Source of the DNA: Streptomyces dysideae
GTDB lineage: Bacteria; Actinomycetota; Actinomycetes; Streptomycetales; Streptomycetaceae
NCBI RefSeq assembly: GCF_001514305.1
Contig: NZ_KQ949104.1
Coordinates: 64,194-128,193 of the forward strand
DNA length: 64,000 bases
Direction of reading: 5' to 3'
The notes beneath the pieces are model-generated. The model made no database searches and had not been told where the DNA came from. It saw only the letters and a program-made list of their open reading frames with translations. A program made the position numbers and the translations under genes. This document shows positions 34,574-43,077 of this stretch, in pieces; positions within the stretch are counted from its first letter, which is position 1, and every line of letters begins with the position of its first letter.

Positions 34574-36904
34574 GTGGAACGTGTCTCGGCCGATGGAACG
34601 GCCCTGGAACTTCTGGTCCACGGGGTGGGTGGCACCACACCCGAGGAGATGCTCGGTGATCCGCGCACGGTGCGGATCACCGGCGACGACACGGCGGCCG
34701 TCTTCCGCCGCACCGAGGACGCCGACGCCGAAGCCAGACCCGAGGACTACCAGGGCAAGCCGGTGCCCGAGGCGTACGTCTGGTGCAACCTCACCTCCGG
34801 GAACGGCACCCGCGCCCTGTGGCTGCTGCTGCTGCCGTTCATGGTGGTCAACCTCGCGCACTGGATGCGCCCCACCGCGCGCGGGCGCAAGCGGACGGTG
34901 CGGCTGTACGGGCTGCTGGTGCGGCTCGCGGGACTGAGCCTGACGGTGCTGCTCGTCGCGGCCGCCTGCGAGGTCGCCCTCGACCTGGCGGCCTGGCAGT
35001 GCGCGGGCACGCCCGCGTGTGCCGAGCGGCACTCCTGGCTGGGCTTCCTCTCGCCCGACATGTCGGACGGCGGCTGGTGGAGCCGCCCGGGCCGCCGCCT
35101 CGCCCTCGCCGCCCTGGTGCCCCTCGCCCTGACCGGGCTGCTCTGGTACCTCTCCCACCGCACCTGGAGCGCCTACGAGTCCCAGCTGCCGATGTCCCGC
35201 ACCGCCGAGCCCGACCAGGAGACCGGCCGGACCGCGCTGGGCCGCCCCGGCTTCTGGTACGGCCGCCGTCTGGTCGCCCGGCTGCGCGCCGCGCACACCT
35301 CCGCCGGCCTGCTGACCGTCGCCGCGGCGGTCGGCTCGGCGGCGGCACGCTTCGACCGCAGGCCGGGCGGGCCCGCCGTACTCGACACACTCGGCCGGCT
35401 GCTGAGCGTCGCCCTGGTGGCGGCCGCGGTCGGCGTGGTGTGGGTGGTGTGCCGCCGGGGCCGCAGCGAGAAGCGCCTGGACCAGGAACTCGACGAGCAC
35501 GTCGTACGACGGCTGCCGCTCGCCTCCCTCCTCCTGCTGGTCCTCGCCCTGGTGTACGCAGGGTGGGACCGCCCGGGATGGGAGTCGACGGGCCGCCTCC
35601 CGGGCGACACCACCTTCGGCGCCGTCGCCTTCCTCCAGGGGCTGCTCGTCATCGTCCTCGCTGTGGTCGCCCACCTCCTGCACCGCACCCACCCCGACCC
35701 GCGCGCCGCGATGCGCGGCCTGGGCGGACCCGCCGTGGCGATGCTGGCCTGCGCGCTCGGCGGGCTGATGTCCGGCGGTGTGTCCCAGCGGGTGGCCGAC
35801 TGGCTGGACGGCACGGGGACGTCCATCGACGGACCGCCGGTGCTGCTGACCTGGCAGGCGTCGGTGATCCCGCCGCTGCTCGTGGTGCTGTTGCTGCTGT
35901 GCGGCGGGCTCGGCTGGCGGACCTGGCTGCTGCGCCGCACCGAACTGGGCGCGGTGGAGACCGAGTACGACGAGGAGCCCAAGGACCCGGGACGTACCCG
36001 CCGTATCGCGAGCACGCGCGCGTTGGCGACGCTCACCGACCGCGGCCCGCTCTTCGTCGCCGTCGGCTCCGCCACGACGCTGCTCCTGGGCGCCGGAGCC
36101 CTGGTCGGCGCCCTGACGACCGACGAGACGCCGGGCGAAGCCGCGCGGCACGCGCACGCCTTCGTCCAGGGCGCCGCGGACACCGCGCAGGCGCTGGGCT
36201 CCTGGCTGATCGGGCTCGGCTTCATACTCTTCGTCACCTGGGGCCGGCGCGCCTACAAGGACCCCTCGGCGCGGCGCACCATCGGCATCCTGTGGGACGT
36301 CGGCACGTTCTGGCCGCGCGCCGCGCACCCCTTCGCGCCGCCCTGCTACGCCGAGCGCGCGGTACCCGACCTGACCTGGCGGATGGCCACCTGGACGCGC
36401 GCCACCGGCGGTCGGCTGGTCCTGTCCGGACACTCCCAGGGCAGCGTGCTCGCGGCCGCCGCGGCCTGGCAGCTGGCGCCGTCGGTACGCAAGCGGGTCG
36501 CCCTGCTGACCTACGGCTCCCCGCTGGAGCGCCTCTACGGCCGCTGGTTCCCGGCCCACTTCGGCCCGACCGCGCTCAGCTCCCTGCACGACGAGGTCGA
36601 CTGCTGGCGCAACCTGCACCGCCGCACCGACCCCATCGGCGGCCCGGTTCGCCTCTCCGGCGACTGCGGCCCCGCAGTGGACCGCGAAGCCCTGGCGGAC
36701 CCCCTGGCCTACGGCCGCACCCCCGAACACCCCCTGCCCGCCCCGATCCTGGGCCACTCCGACTACCAGGCGGACCCGGCGTTCGCGGAGGAACGGGAGC
36801 GGCTGCTGTCCCGGCTGCGGTCGGCGGTGCCGGCGCAGCGCCTCATGGCGGAGCCGCCGGATCCGGATCCGGGTCAGGACAGCTCCGGCAGGTCCTCCGC
36901 GTAG
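34574..36904 (+). CDS. Large polytopic membrane protein with lipase-like GHSQG motif
   Basis: The 776-residue protein opens with LELLVHGVGGTTPEEML, an oxyanion-like loop of alpha/beta hydrolases, then has about eight to ten hydrophobic segments between residues 80 and 570, and ends in a soluble part with LVLSGHSQGSVLAAAAAW near residue 620, the nucleophile-elbow pattern GxSxG, followed by VALLTYGSPLERLYGRWFP. The hydrolase fold thus appears split by a membrane domain. Similar proteins are widespread in actinomycetes and uncharacterised. Start is GTG at 34574 after GGGGGA. The last 31 bases overlap the convergent beta-helix/AAA+ gene. Confidence 0.8.
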   Translation: MERVSADGTALELLVHGVGGTTPEEMLGDPRTVRITGDDTAAVFRRTEDADAEARPEDYQGKPVPEAYVWCNLTSGNGTRALWLLLLPFMVVNLAHWMRPTARGRKRTVRLYGLLVRLAGLSLTVLLVAAACEVALDLAAWQCAGTPACAERHSWLGFLSPDMSDGGWWSRPGRRLALAALVPLALTGLLWYLSHRTWSAYESQLPMSRTAEPDQETGRTALGRPGFWYGRRLVARLRAAHTSAGLLTVAAAVGSAAARFDRRPGGPAVLDTLGRLLSVALVAAAVGVVWVVCRRGRSEKRLDQELDEHVVRRLPLASLLLLVLALVYAGWDRPGWESTGRLPGDTTFGAVAFLQGLLVIVLAVVAHLLHRTHPDPRAAMRGLGGPAVAMLACALGGLMSGGVSQRVADWLDGTGTSIDGPPVLLTWQASVIPPLLVVLLLLCGGLGWRTWLLRRTELGAVETEYDEEPKDPGRTRRIASTRALATLTDRGPLFVAVGSATTLLLGAGALVGALTTDETPGEAARHAHAFVQGAADTAQALGSWLIGLGFILFVTWGRRAYKDPSARRTIGILWDVGTFWPRAAHPFAPPCYAERAVPDLTWRMATWTRATGGRLVLSGHSQGSVLAAAAAWQLAPSVRKRVALLTYGSPLERLYGRWFPAHFGPTALSSLHDEVDCWRNLHRRTDPIGGPVRLSGDCGPAVDREALADPLAYGRTPEHPLPAPILGHSDYQADPAFAEERERLLSRLRSAVPAQRLMAEPPDPDPGQDSSGRSSA

Positions 36905-39315
36905 AGCAGCGTCAGGTCGTCCGTGCTCGGTTCCGCGAGTTGGGCGACCCGGCTCGCGTGCCGTTCCACCATGCCCTCGAAGGTCTGGCGGGCCGTGCGG
37001 CCGTTGCCGAACGCCGGGCCCTTGGGGAGCGCCGTGAAGTACTTCAGCAGGGCCTCCGAGGCGCCGGGACCGAGCCGGTACTCGTGCTCCTCGGCCTGCT
37101 GCTCCACGATCCGCAGCAGTTCTTCAGGGCTGTAGTCGATGAAGGTGATGGTCCGTGAGAAGCGGGATGCCACACCGGGGTTGACCGAAAGGAACCGTTC
37201 CATCTCGGCCGTGTAGCCCGCGACGATCACCACGACCGCGTCCCGGTGGTCCTCCATCAGCTTCACCAGCGTGTCGATGGCCTCCTTGCCGAAGTCCCGG
37301 CCGGAGTCCTCCGGGGACAGCGCGTACGCCTCGTCGATGAACAGCACGCCGCCGCGCGCCCTGTCGAAGGCCTCCTGGGTGCGGATCGCGGTGGAGCCGA
37401 TGTGCTCGCCGACCAGGTCGACGCGGGACACCTCGACGAGATGGCCCTTCTCCAGGACGCTCAGGGAGGCGAGTATCTCGCCGTAGAGGCGGGCGACCGT
37501 CGTCTTGCCGGTGCCGGGGGAGCCGGTGAAGACGAGGTGCCGTTTGACCGAGGCGGCCTTGAGGCCCGCCTGCTGGCGGCGCCGGCCCACCTCGATCATG
37601 TCGATGAGGGCCCGCACCTCGCGCTTGACGCTCTCCAGGCCCACCAGCGCGTCCAGTTCACCGAGCACGGCCTGCGAGGCCCGCACCGGCTTCTCCGGCT
37701 CCTGGGCGGCGACGAGCGGTTCCTGCTCGGTGGTGCGCTGGCCCGGGATCGCGCCCAGCAGACCGGGGGACTGGTTCGCCGTCTGCACGACGGTCTCCGG
37801 CAGCACGGGCGGCTGCCGCAGGCCCGCGCTCTCGTCGCTGGTGCAGTCCTCGACGACGGGTCCTGCTCCGGACGCCGCGTCGGGGCCGCCCTCCGCGAAC
37901 TCGTACCCGCCGCGCGCGCACCGCTCCGTGCGGCACTTCTTCAGCGTCGTACGGCAGCCGTCGAGGACATGGAAGCCGTAGCCGCCGCTGCCCGTGACCC
38001 GGCAGTCGAGGAAGCTGCCGCGGCCGCCCGCCGAGACGTAGAACCCGGCCTCCGCGGGGGAGTCGACCGTGCACCGCTCGATGGTGGGGTCGGCGCCCTT
38101 GGTGACGATCACGCCGGTCTGGGTGCCGTCCAGGGTGCAGTTGTTGAGGGTGCCGCCGCTGCCGTGGTCCCGGAACCAGGCGCCCGTCGCCGCCTCCCGG
38201 ATCCGGCAGTCGTCGAGCTGCGCGGTGGCGCCGTCGCTCACCGACACGGCCGTGTTGCGGACCTGCGACAGGTCACTGTCGACGACGTCCGCGCGCGAGC
38301 CCCGGTCGAGCACGAACAGGGCGTCGGGCACATCGTGCACCCGGCAGGAGTCCAGCACCGCGGTGGCGCCGTCGCTCACCCACACCGCGGGATAGTCGCC
38401 CGTGCTGTCGAAGATCTCGCACTGGTTGGCGTCCACGCGAGTGCCCGGATCCCACACCGACAGGCCGTTGCGCCCGAACTGACGCACCGTTGTCCGGGTC
38501 AGCGTGAGCACCGAGCGGGAGCGCAGGTCGATCGCGTTCTCCGGGATGTCGTGGATACGGCAGTCGGCCAGCGTCAGCACCGCGTCCGTGTCGAGGGTGA
38601 CGCCGTCGGCGGTGGTGCGGTGGACGTCGCAGTCGGTGAGGTGCGCGGTGGCCCGGCCGGTGACCTGGACGCCGGAGCCCCGCACCTCGTAGACCTCGCA
38701 ACCCACCGCTTCCAGCGCGGAGTTCTCACCGGTCGCCGACAGTCCCACGCCCGAGGCGTGGTGGACCCGGCAGCGCTCCAGCCGCGGGTGCGCTCCGCCG
38801 CGCACCGCGACGCCGGCCTGCCCGGCCGCGACGACCTCGCACTCCTCGAACACCCCGCCCCCGCCGTCGAGTACGGCGATACCGATGCCCGCGGGGTTGT
38901 CGACGGTACAGCGCCGCACGGTGGGCCGCGCGCCGCCGCGCACCTCGATGCCGGCCGCGGATCGCGTGACGATCCGGATGTCCGCCAGCTCCGGGGTGCC
39001 CTCCTCCACGAGCAGGGCCGGCGCGGCCGCGTCCTGGCCCTCGATGTGCAGGTCCTGGACCACGGCCGAGGCACGCACGGTCAGCGGCACCCCGTCCAGG
39101 GGCGCGATGCGCACGGATCCGGGGGAGCCCTCGGGGCCGCGCAGGGTCACCGCCCGCTGGACGACGAGGTTCTCCCGGTAGGTGCCGGGGGCGACGGTGA
39201 GGACGTCGCCGTCGGCCGCGGCCTCCAGGGCGGCGGCGAGCGATGCGTACTCACCCGTGCGGCGCCGCCACCGCGATGTGCCGGTGTGCGTCACCTGGAC
39301 CGTGCCCTGTGCCAT
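36874..39315 (-). CDS. Right-handed beta-helix protein fused to CbxX/CfxQ-type AAA+ ATPase
   Basis: In the 813-residue protein residues about 20-490 form a parallel beta-helix of some 18-20 short coils (repeated patterns like GVEVRGGARPTVRRCTVDN and GVGLSATGENSALEAVGC), after an opening like EYASLAAALEAAADGDVLTVAPG. Residues about 560-813 are an AAA+ module of the CbxX/CfxQ type, also seen in type VII secretion EccA: Walker A GSPGTGKTT near 601, Walker B VLFIDEAYAL near 659, sensor-1 region VVVIVAGYTAEM and the arginine finger region GVASRFSRTI. No signal peptide. ATG at 39315. The pairing suggests an ATP-driven remodeller with a large binding surface; its client is unknown. Confidence 0.88.
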   Translation of the reverse strand: MAQGTVQVTHTGTSRWRRRTGEYASLAAALEAAADGDVLTVAPGTYRENLVVQRAVTLRGPEGSPGSVRIAPLDGVPLTVRASAVVQDLHIEGQDAAAPALLVEEGTPELADIRIVTRSAAGIEVRGGARPTVRRCTVDNPAGIGIAVLDGGGGVFEECEVVAAGQAGVAVRGGAHPRLERCRVHHASGVGLSATGENSALEAVGCEVYEVRGSGVQVTGRATAHLTDCDVHRTTADGVTLDTDAVLTLADCRIHDIPENAIDLRSRSVLTLTRTTVRQFGRNGLSVWDPGTRVDANQCEIFDSTGDYPAVWVSDGATAVLDSCRVHDVPDALFVLDRGSRADVVDSDLSQVRNTAVSVSDGATAQLDDCRIREAATGAWFRDHGSGGTLNNCTLDGTQTGVIVTKGADPTIERCTVDSPAEAGFYVSAGGRGSFLDCRVTGSGGYGFHVLDGCRTTLKKCRTERCARGGYEFAEGGPDAASGAGPVVEDCTSDESAGLRQPPVLPETVVQTANQSPGLLGAIPGQRTTEQEPLVAAQEPEKPVRASQAVLGELDALVGLESVKREVRALIDMIEVGRRRQQAGLKAASVKRHLVFTGSPGTGKTTVARLYGEILASLSVLEKGHLVEVSRVDLVGEHIGSTAIRTQEAFDRARGGVLFIDEAYALSPEDSGRDFGKEAIDTLVKLMEDHRDAVVVIVAGYTAEMERFLSVNPGVASRFSRTITFIDYSPEELLRIVEQQAEEHEYRLGPGASEALLKYFTALPKGPAFGNGRTARQTFEGMVERHASRVAQLAEPSTDDLTLLYAEDLPELS

Positions 39316-39423
39316 GGCGTTGCTGAGCCCCCACCTCGTGGTACGCGGGTTGATTGCCGAAGAAGTCGGCCGGTCCACCGTAGCGTGCGTGCGGGCGGTG
39401 GGTTGACCAGAGCCGGAAGGCTG

Positions 39424-40029
39424 TCAGCTGCCAGTGCCGGTGCGGCCCCAGTCGGGGCCCGCGCGCTCCCACGCCTGGTCCCAACGCGCGTACCTGCGGC
39501 GGACCATGCGCCAGACGATCAGCCGCCTGCCGCCCTCGACGAGGCCCATGAGGAGCAGGGCCGCACCGAACCCGGCGAGCACCGCGTGCGTCGCCGCGGT
39601 CGCGGAGTCCAGCGGGCGGGCGACGATCCGGCCCTGCGGGTCCGTCCATATCGTGAAGCGGTCGCCCCGCTGCGGGCTGTCGATGCTCGCCATGGCCGGG
39701 CCCTGCCGCCCGGTGCCGTCCGGTGCCGTCCACTGGGCGAGGACCTGGGTGCGCAGATCCCGCCCGGAGGAGGCCTCCGGGTCGGCCTCCAGGGCGGAGC
39801 CGCCCGCCTTGCGGATCACTGTGGCCGTCACCAGATGCCGGGCGGCGCGCTGTTCACGGACGGACTCCTGCAGGGTGTCCTGTGTGGCACCGCCGACGAG
39901 CGCCCCGACGACGGGCGCGAGGAGCAGGATCAGCAGCAGAGCCGCCAGGGCGACCCAGGCCTCGGCCAGATCGGTCGCGCGACGCAGCGCATTGTGCCGC
40001 CAGCGCCAGAGTCCACTGATCGCTCGCAC
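39424..40029 (-). CDS. Rv1733c-type membrane protein
   Basis: The 201-residue protein has two membrane helices (residues about 25-45 and 150-170) flanking an extracytoplasmic domain with REQRAARHLVTATVI, TVRW-like VLAQWTAPDGTGRQG and DRFTIWTDPQGRI. This layout is that of the actinobacterial Rv1733c family, whose role is unknown. GTG at 40029 is preceded by GGAAGGGG. Confidence 0.75.
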   Translation of the reverse strand: MRAISGLWRWRHNALRRATDLAEAWVALAALLLILLLAPVVGALVGGATQDTLQESVREQRAARHLVTATVIRKAGGSALEADPEASSGRDLRTQVLAQWTAPDGTGRQGPAMASIDSPQRGDRFTIWTDPQGRIVARPLDSATAATHAVLAGFGAALLLMGLVEGGRRLIVWRMVRRRYARWDQAWERAGPDWGRTGTGS

Positions 40030-40201
40030 GGTCCCGCACCCCCTTCCCGCTCCGTGATAACCCCCGCAAGAGCAGTTCACGCGCGGGACCGGTCAAGGAG
40101 AGAGCGAAATCGCCCGCGACCGGACCTCTCATGAACTTCTCACGAAAAGCCCAACGCGCGGGCCCCGGGGCCCGGTTCCCATACGCGGGAGCTTCGGTGG
40201 G

Positions 40202-41035
40202 TCATTCCTGATCGAGGATCTCGACCGGGTCACCGACCCGGATCGTGCCCCGGTGGAGCGGCACCAGATTCTGGCCGAACACCAGCTTGCCGCCGATGCG
40301 GCGGTGTCTGCCCAGGGTGTGCAGGGGCTCCTTGCCGCGCTCGGCGGTCCGCTGGTCGGTCGTGGTCACCGCACACCGGCCGCACGTCTTGGCGACGCGG
40401 AAGGCGACCTCGCCGATGGTGACGCGCGACCAGCCGTCCTCGGCCCAGGCGGTGGGGCCCGCCACGACCACGTTCGGCCGGAAGCGGTTCATGGGCAGCG
40501 GGCCCTCCCCGGCGTGATCGCCCCGCGCGATCAGCGAGTTGAGGGCGTCGAGGGAGGCCGCCGAGGTGAGCAGCAGCGGATAGCCGTCGGCGAAGGTGAC
40601 GGTCTCGCCCGGCAGCGCGTACTCCGGGTCGACGGGCCGACGCCTGGCGGGATCGTCCAGGTGCACGAGGCACACCTCGGCGCCGAGATACGCGCTGCAC
40701 CAGGCGTGTGCGGCGGCGTCCTCGGCGAGCACCGCCTCGACCTTGTCCCGGAAGATCTGCACGGGCACCGTGCCGACCGGCCGCGGCACGGACACGGTCA
40801 GCGGGTCCATGCCGGGTGCGGACAGCCGAACGCCGCCGCCGGGCAGAAGCTCGGCGGCGGCCAGTGCGAGGCGCGGCTGCTGACGTTGTGTGACGACCTT
40901 TCCCCCGTCGTCGATCAGCGCCCAGCGCCGGTCTCCGGTCAGCCCCCAGGGCTCCACGACGGCCTCCCGGGGCGCCAGACCCCGGAACGCCTTGACCGGA
41001 TGAAGGTGGATCGACTGCAGCTGCACATTCCCCAT
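40202..41035 (-). CDS. MOSC-domain protein
   Basis: The 277-residue protein has an N-terminal beta-barrel MOSC_N domain (LQSIHLHPVKAFRGL, LTGDRRWALID) and a C-terminal MOSC domain with RFRPNVVV, the cysteine motif KTCGRCAVTTTD near residue 220 and GQNLVPLHRGTIRVGD. Relatives bind the molybdenum cofactor, as in mitochondrial amidoxime reductase, and reduce N-hydroxylated compounds or transfer sulfur. ATG at 41035. Confidence 0.92.
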   Translation of the reverse strand: MGNVQLQSIHLHPVKAFRGLAPREAVVEPWGLTGDRRWALIDDGGKVVTQRQQPRLALAAAELLPGGGVRLSAPGMDPLTVSVPRPVGTVPVQIFRDKVEAVLAEDAAAHAWCSAYLGAEVCLVHLDDPARRRPVDPEYALPGETVTFADGYPLLLTSAASLDALNSLIARGDHAGEGPLPMNRFRPNVVVAGPTAWAEDGWSRVTIGEVAFRVAKTCGRCAVTTTDQRTAERGKEPLHTLGRHRRIGGKLVFGQNLVPLHRGTIRVGDPVEILDQE

Positions 41036-41077
41036 GCCGTCATCGTGCCAGGCCGCACGGACAACGTGGGGAGTGGA

Positions 41078-41512
41078 TCAGTAGCCGCGGTACTGCTGGT
41101 TGTTGTACGGGTCCTGGTACGGCGCCGCGGCGGGGCGGGGAGCCGCGGGGCGCATCGCCTCGTAGCCCGTACCGCCGGGCGCCGCCGGACGCGGTTGCTG
41201 GGCCTGCGGGCCCGGGTAGCCGCGGGGCACGCCGGCCTGCTGCGGGATGTACGCCCCGGGCGCCTGCTGCAGCGGAGAGGGCTGCTGCGCCTGCGGGTAA
41301 CCGTAGGAGGGCTGGGAGGGGCCCGCCGGTAGGGCGGGCAGGGCCGACGGGAGCGCGGGCAGGTGGCTGCTGCCCGTGTCGTAGGCGGCGGGGACCCGGA
41401 TCGGGGCGATCTGCGGGGTGCCCCGCTCGGCCACGAGCGAGTCGTAGATCGGAGTGTCCGGGAAGGAGGCGGAGTAGTAGCCGCCGCCATAAGTGGAGCG
41501 GGGGGAGGTCAT
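41078..41512 (-). CDS. DUF6643-family proline/glutamine-rich protein
   Basis: The 144-residue protein starts MTSPRSTYGGGYYSASFPDTPIYDSL, with VAERGTPQIAPIRVP, the conserved part, and then a disordered proline-, glutamine-, alanine- and tyrosine-rich tail ending DPYNNQQYRGY. The family is confined to Streptomyces and relatives and has no known role. ATG at 41512; it is divergent from the TerD-family gene. Confidence 0.8.
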   Translation of the reverse strand: MTSPRSTYGGGYYSASFPDTPIYDSLVAERGTPQIAPIRVPAAYDTGSSHLPALPSALPALPAGPSQPSYGYPQAQQPSPLQQAPGAYIPQQAGVPRGYPGPQAQQPRPAAPGGTGYEAMRPAAPRPAAAPYQDPYNNQQYRGY

Positions 41513-41804
41513 GGCACATAAGTTAAGCCCACGATGTGCTGGTTGGGGAGACCGATAAGAGGGTTGTTTTCCGTGTCGGCAGTGACGTGGGATCCCCAAT
41601 GCGAGCGAACTCGGCAAAAAGGGACGCCGTGCCGCGTTCGGATCAGGTAAAGGCCGAGTTCCGGGCGGGTTACCGGGGGTTGGACAGTGACCTTCCGGTG
41701 CTCCTCATGGGAGTTCACGGCCCCGGGGAATAGGTTGGACGGGTGGAGAACCCAATGGGCTGCCGGGGCTCGGCCTGGCGCGACGACAGGTGATGGGGGC
41801 GGAC

Positions 41805-43073
41805 ATGTCAATGTCGAAAGGATCGAATGTTCCGGTGCCTGCGACGGCACTGCGGGTCGAATTGGGCTGGCGGTCCGGACCGGGCGTGCCCGACGTGGAC
41901 GCCTCGGCGCTGCTCCTGGCCGGCGGCAAGGTCCGTTCCGACGGCGACTTCGTCTTCTACAACCAGGCAGTGCACTCCTCCGGCGCGGTCCGGCACGAGG
42001 GCAAGCGGGACGCCGGCGGCCGGGTGACCGACAGCCTTCTCGTCGACCTCGCGCGTGTGGAGCCCGCGTTCGAGACCGTGATCCTCGCCGCCTCCGCGGA
42101 CGGCGGCGCGTTCGGCCAGGTCCCGGACCTCTGCATCGAGGTCAAGGACGCCGCACAGGGCACGGTGATCGCCCGCTTCGACAGCGCGGGCGCCACCGTC
42201 GAAACCGCTTTCGTGCTCGGCGAGTTCTACCGCCGCCAGGGAGCCTGGAAATTCCGCGCCGTCGGCCAGGGCTACAGCAGCGGACTCGGGGGCCTCGCCA
42301 CCGACTACGGCATCACGGTGGACGAGCCCCAGCCCACGGCCCCGCCGGCCGCCTCTCCGGTGACCATGCCCCCGCCGGTCGCGACCCCTGTCGCCGCGCC
42401 CCCGCCCCCGCCCGCGGCACCCCCCACCGCGCCGGTCCGCCTCACCAAGGTGACGCTGACGAAGGCCGCCCCCTCGGTGTCACTGACCAAACAGGGCGGC
42501 ACCTCCGGCGCGCTGCGCGTGAACCTCAACTGGGAGGTGCACAAGCAGTTCTCGGGCTGGGCGAGCAAGCTGGGCCGCGTGGCCGCCATGCACGCCGATC
42601 TCGACCTCGACCTGTGCGCCCTGTACGAACTCACCGACGGCAGCAAGGGCGTCATCCAGGCCCTGGGCAACGCCTTCGGTTCGCTGAGCCGGCCGCCGTA
42701 CATCCACCTCGACGCCGACGACCGCACCGGTGCCCGGTCGAGTGGTGAGAACCTCACCGTGAACCTCGACCACAAGCAGGCCTTCCGGCGTGTCCTCGTC
42801 TTCGTGACCATCTACGAAGGCGCCCGCTCCTTCGCCGACCTGCACGCCACGGTCACCCTGACCCCGCAGCACGGCGCCGCGATCGACTTCTCGCTCGACG
42901 AGTGCACGGTCCCCTCCACGGTGTGCGCCCTCGCCCTGATCACCAACACCGGCAGCGACCTGGTCGTCCAGCGCGAGGCCCGCTACCTGGTGCCCGAGCG
43001 CGGGGTGAGCCCGCAGCGGACCGTCGACTACGCCTACGGGTGGGGCATGAACTGGACGCCCGGCCGGAAATGA
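41805..43073 (+). CDS. TerD-family protein with two domains
   Basis: The 422-residue protein has an N-terminal TerD domain (residues about 1-180: KGSNVPVPATALRVELGW, DFVFYNQ, and calcium-binding-type acidic loops), a disordered linker of about 50 residues very rich in proline and alanine (about 185-225), and a second TerD-like domain with NLNWEVHKQFSGWASK, DADDRTGARSSGENLTVNLDH and YAYGWGMNW. It belongs to the tellurite-resistance/stress family (TerA/TerF like); actual function in Streptomyces concerns calcium-linked development or stress. ATG at 41805 is preceded by GGGGGCGG; earlier in-frame starts lack one. Confidence 0.88.
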   Translation: MSMSKGSNVPVPATALRVELGWRSGPGVPDVDASALLLAGGKVRSDGDFVFYNQAVHSSGAVRHEGKRDAGGRVTDSLLVDLARVEPAFETVILAASADGGAFGQVPDLCIEVKDAAQGTVIARFDSAGATVETAFVLGEFYRRQGAWKFRAVGQGYSSGLGGLATDYGITVDEPQPTAPPAASPVTMPPPVATPVAAPPPPPAAPPTAPVRLTKVTLTKAAPSVSLTKQGGTSGALRVNLNWEVHKQFSGWASKLGRVAAMHADLDLDLCALYELTDGSKGVIQALGNAFGSLSRPPYIHLDADDRTGARSSGENLTVNLDHKQAFRRVLVFVTIYEGARSFADLHATVTLTPQHGAAIDFSLDECTVPSTVCALALITNTGSDLVVQREARYLVPERGVSPQRTVDYAYGWGMNWTPGRK

Positions 43074-43077
43074 CCCC

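Noticed and set aside
34289..36757. A minus-strand open frame of 822 codons opposite the large membrane protein
   Set aside because: Low-complexity arginine/glycine/glutamine sequence with no motif; caused by third-position GC of the real gene.
37246..40134. A plus-strand open frame of 962 codons opposite the beta-helix/AAA+ gene
   Set aside because: It is the mirror of a GC-rich coding strand; its product is rich in valine, arginine, glycine and aspartate with no domain, and the minus strand has clear motifs.
40160..40173. GGGCCCCGGGGCCC palindrome upstream of the MOSC gene's stop side
   Set aside because: It has no loop and is the kind of simple GC palindrome expected by chance in this composition.
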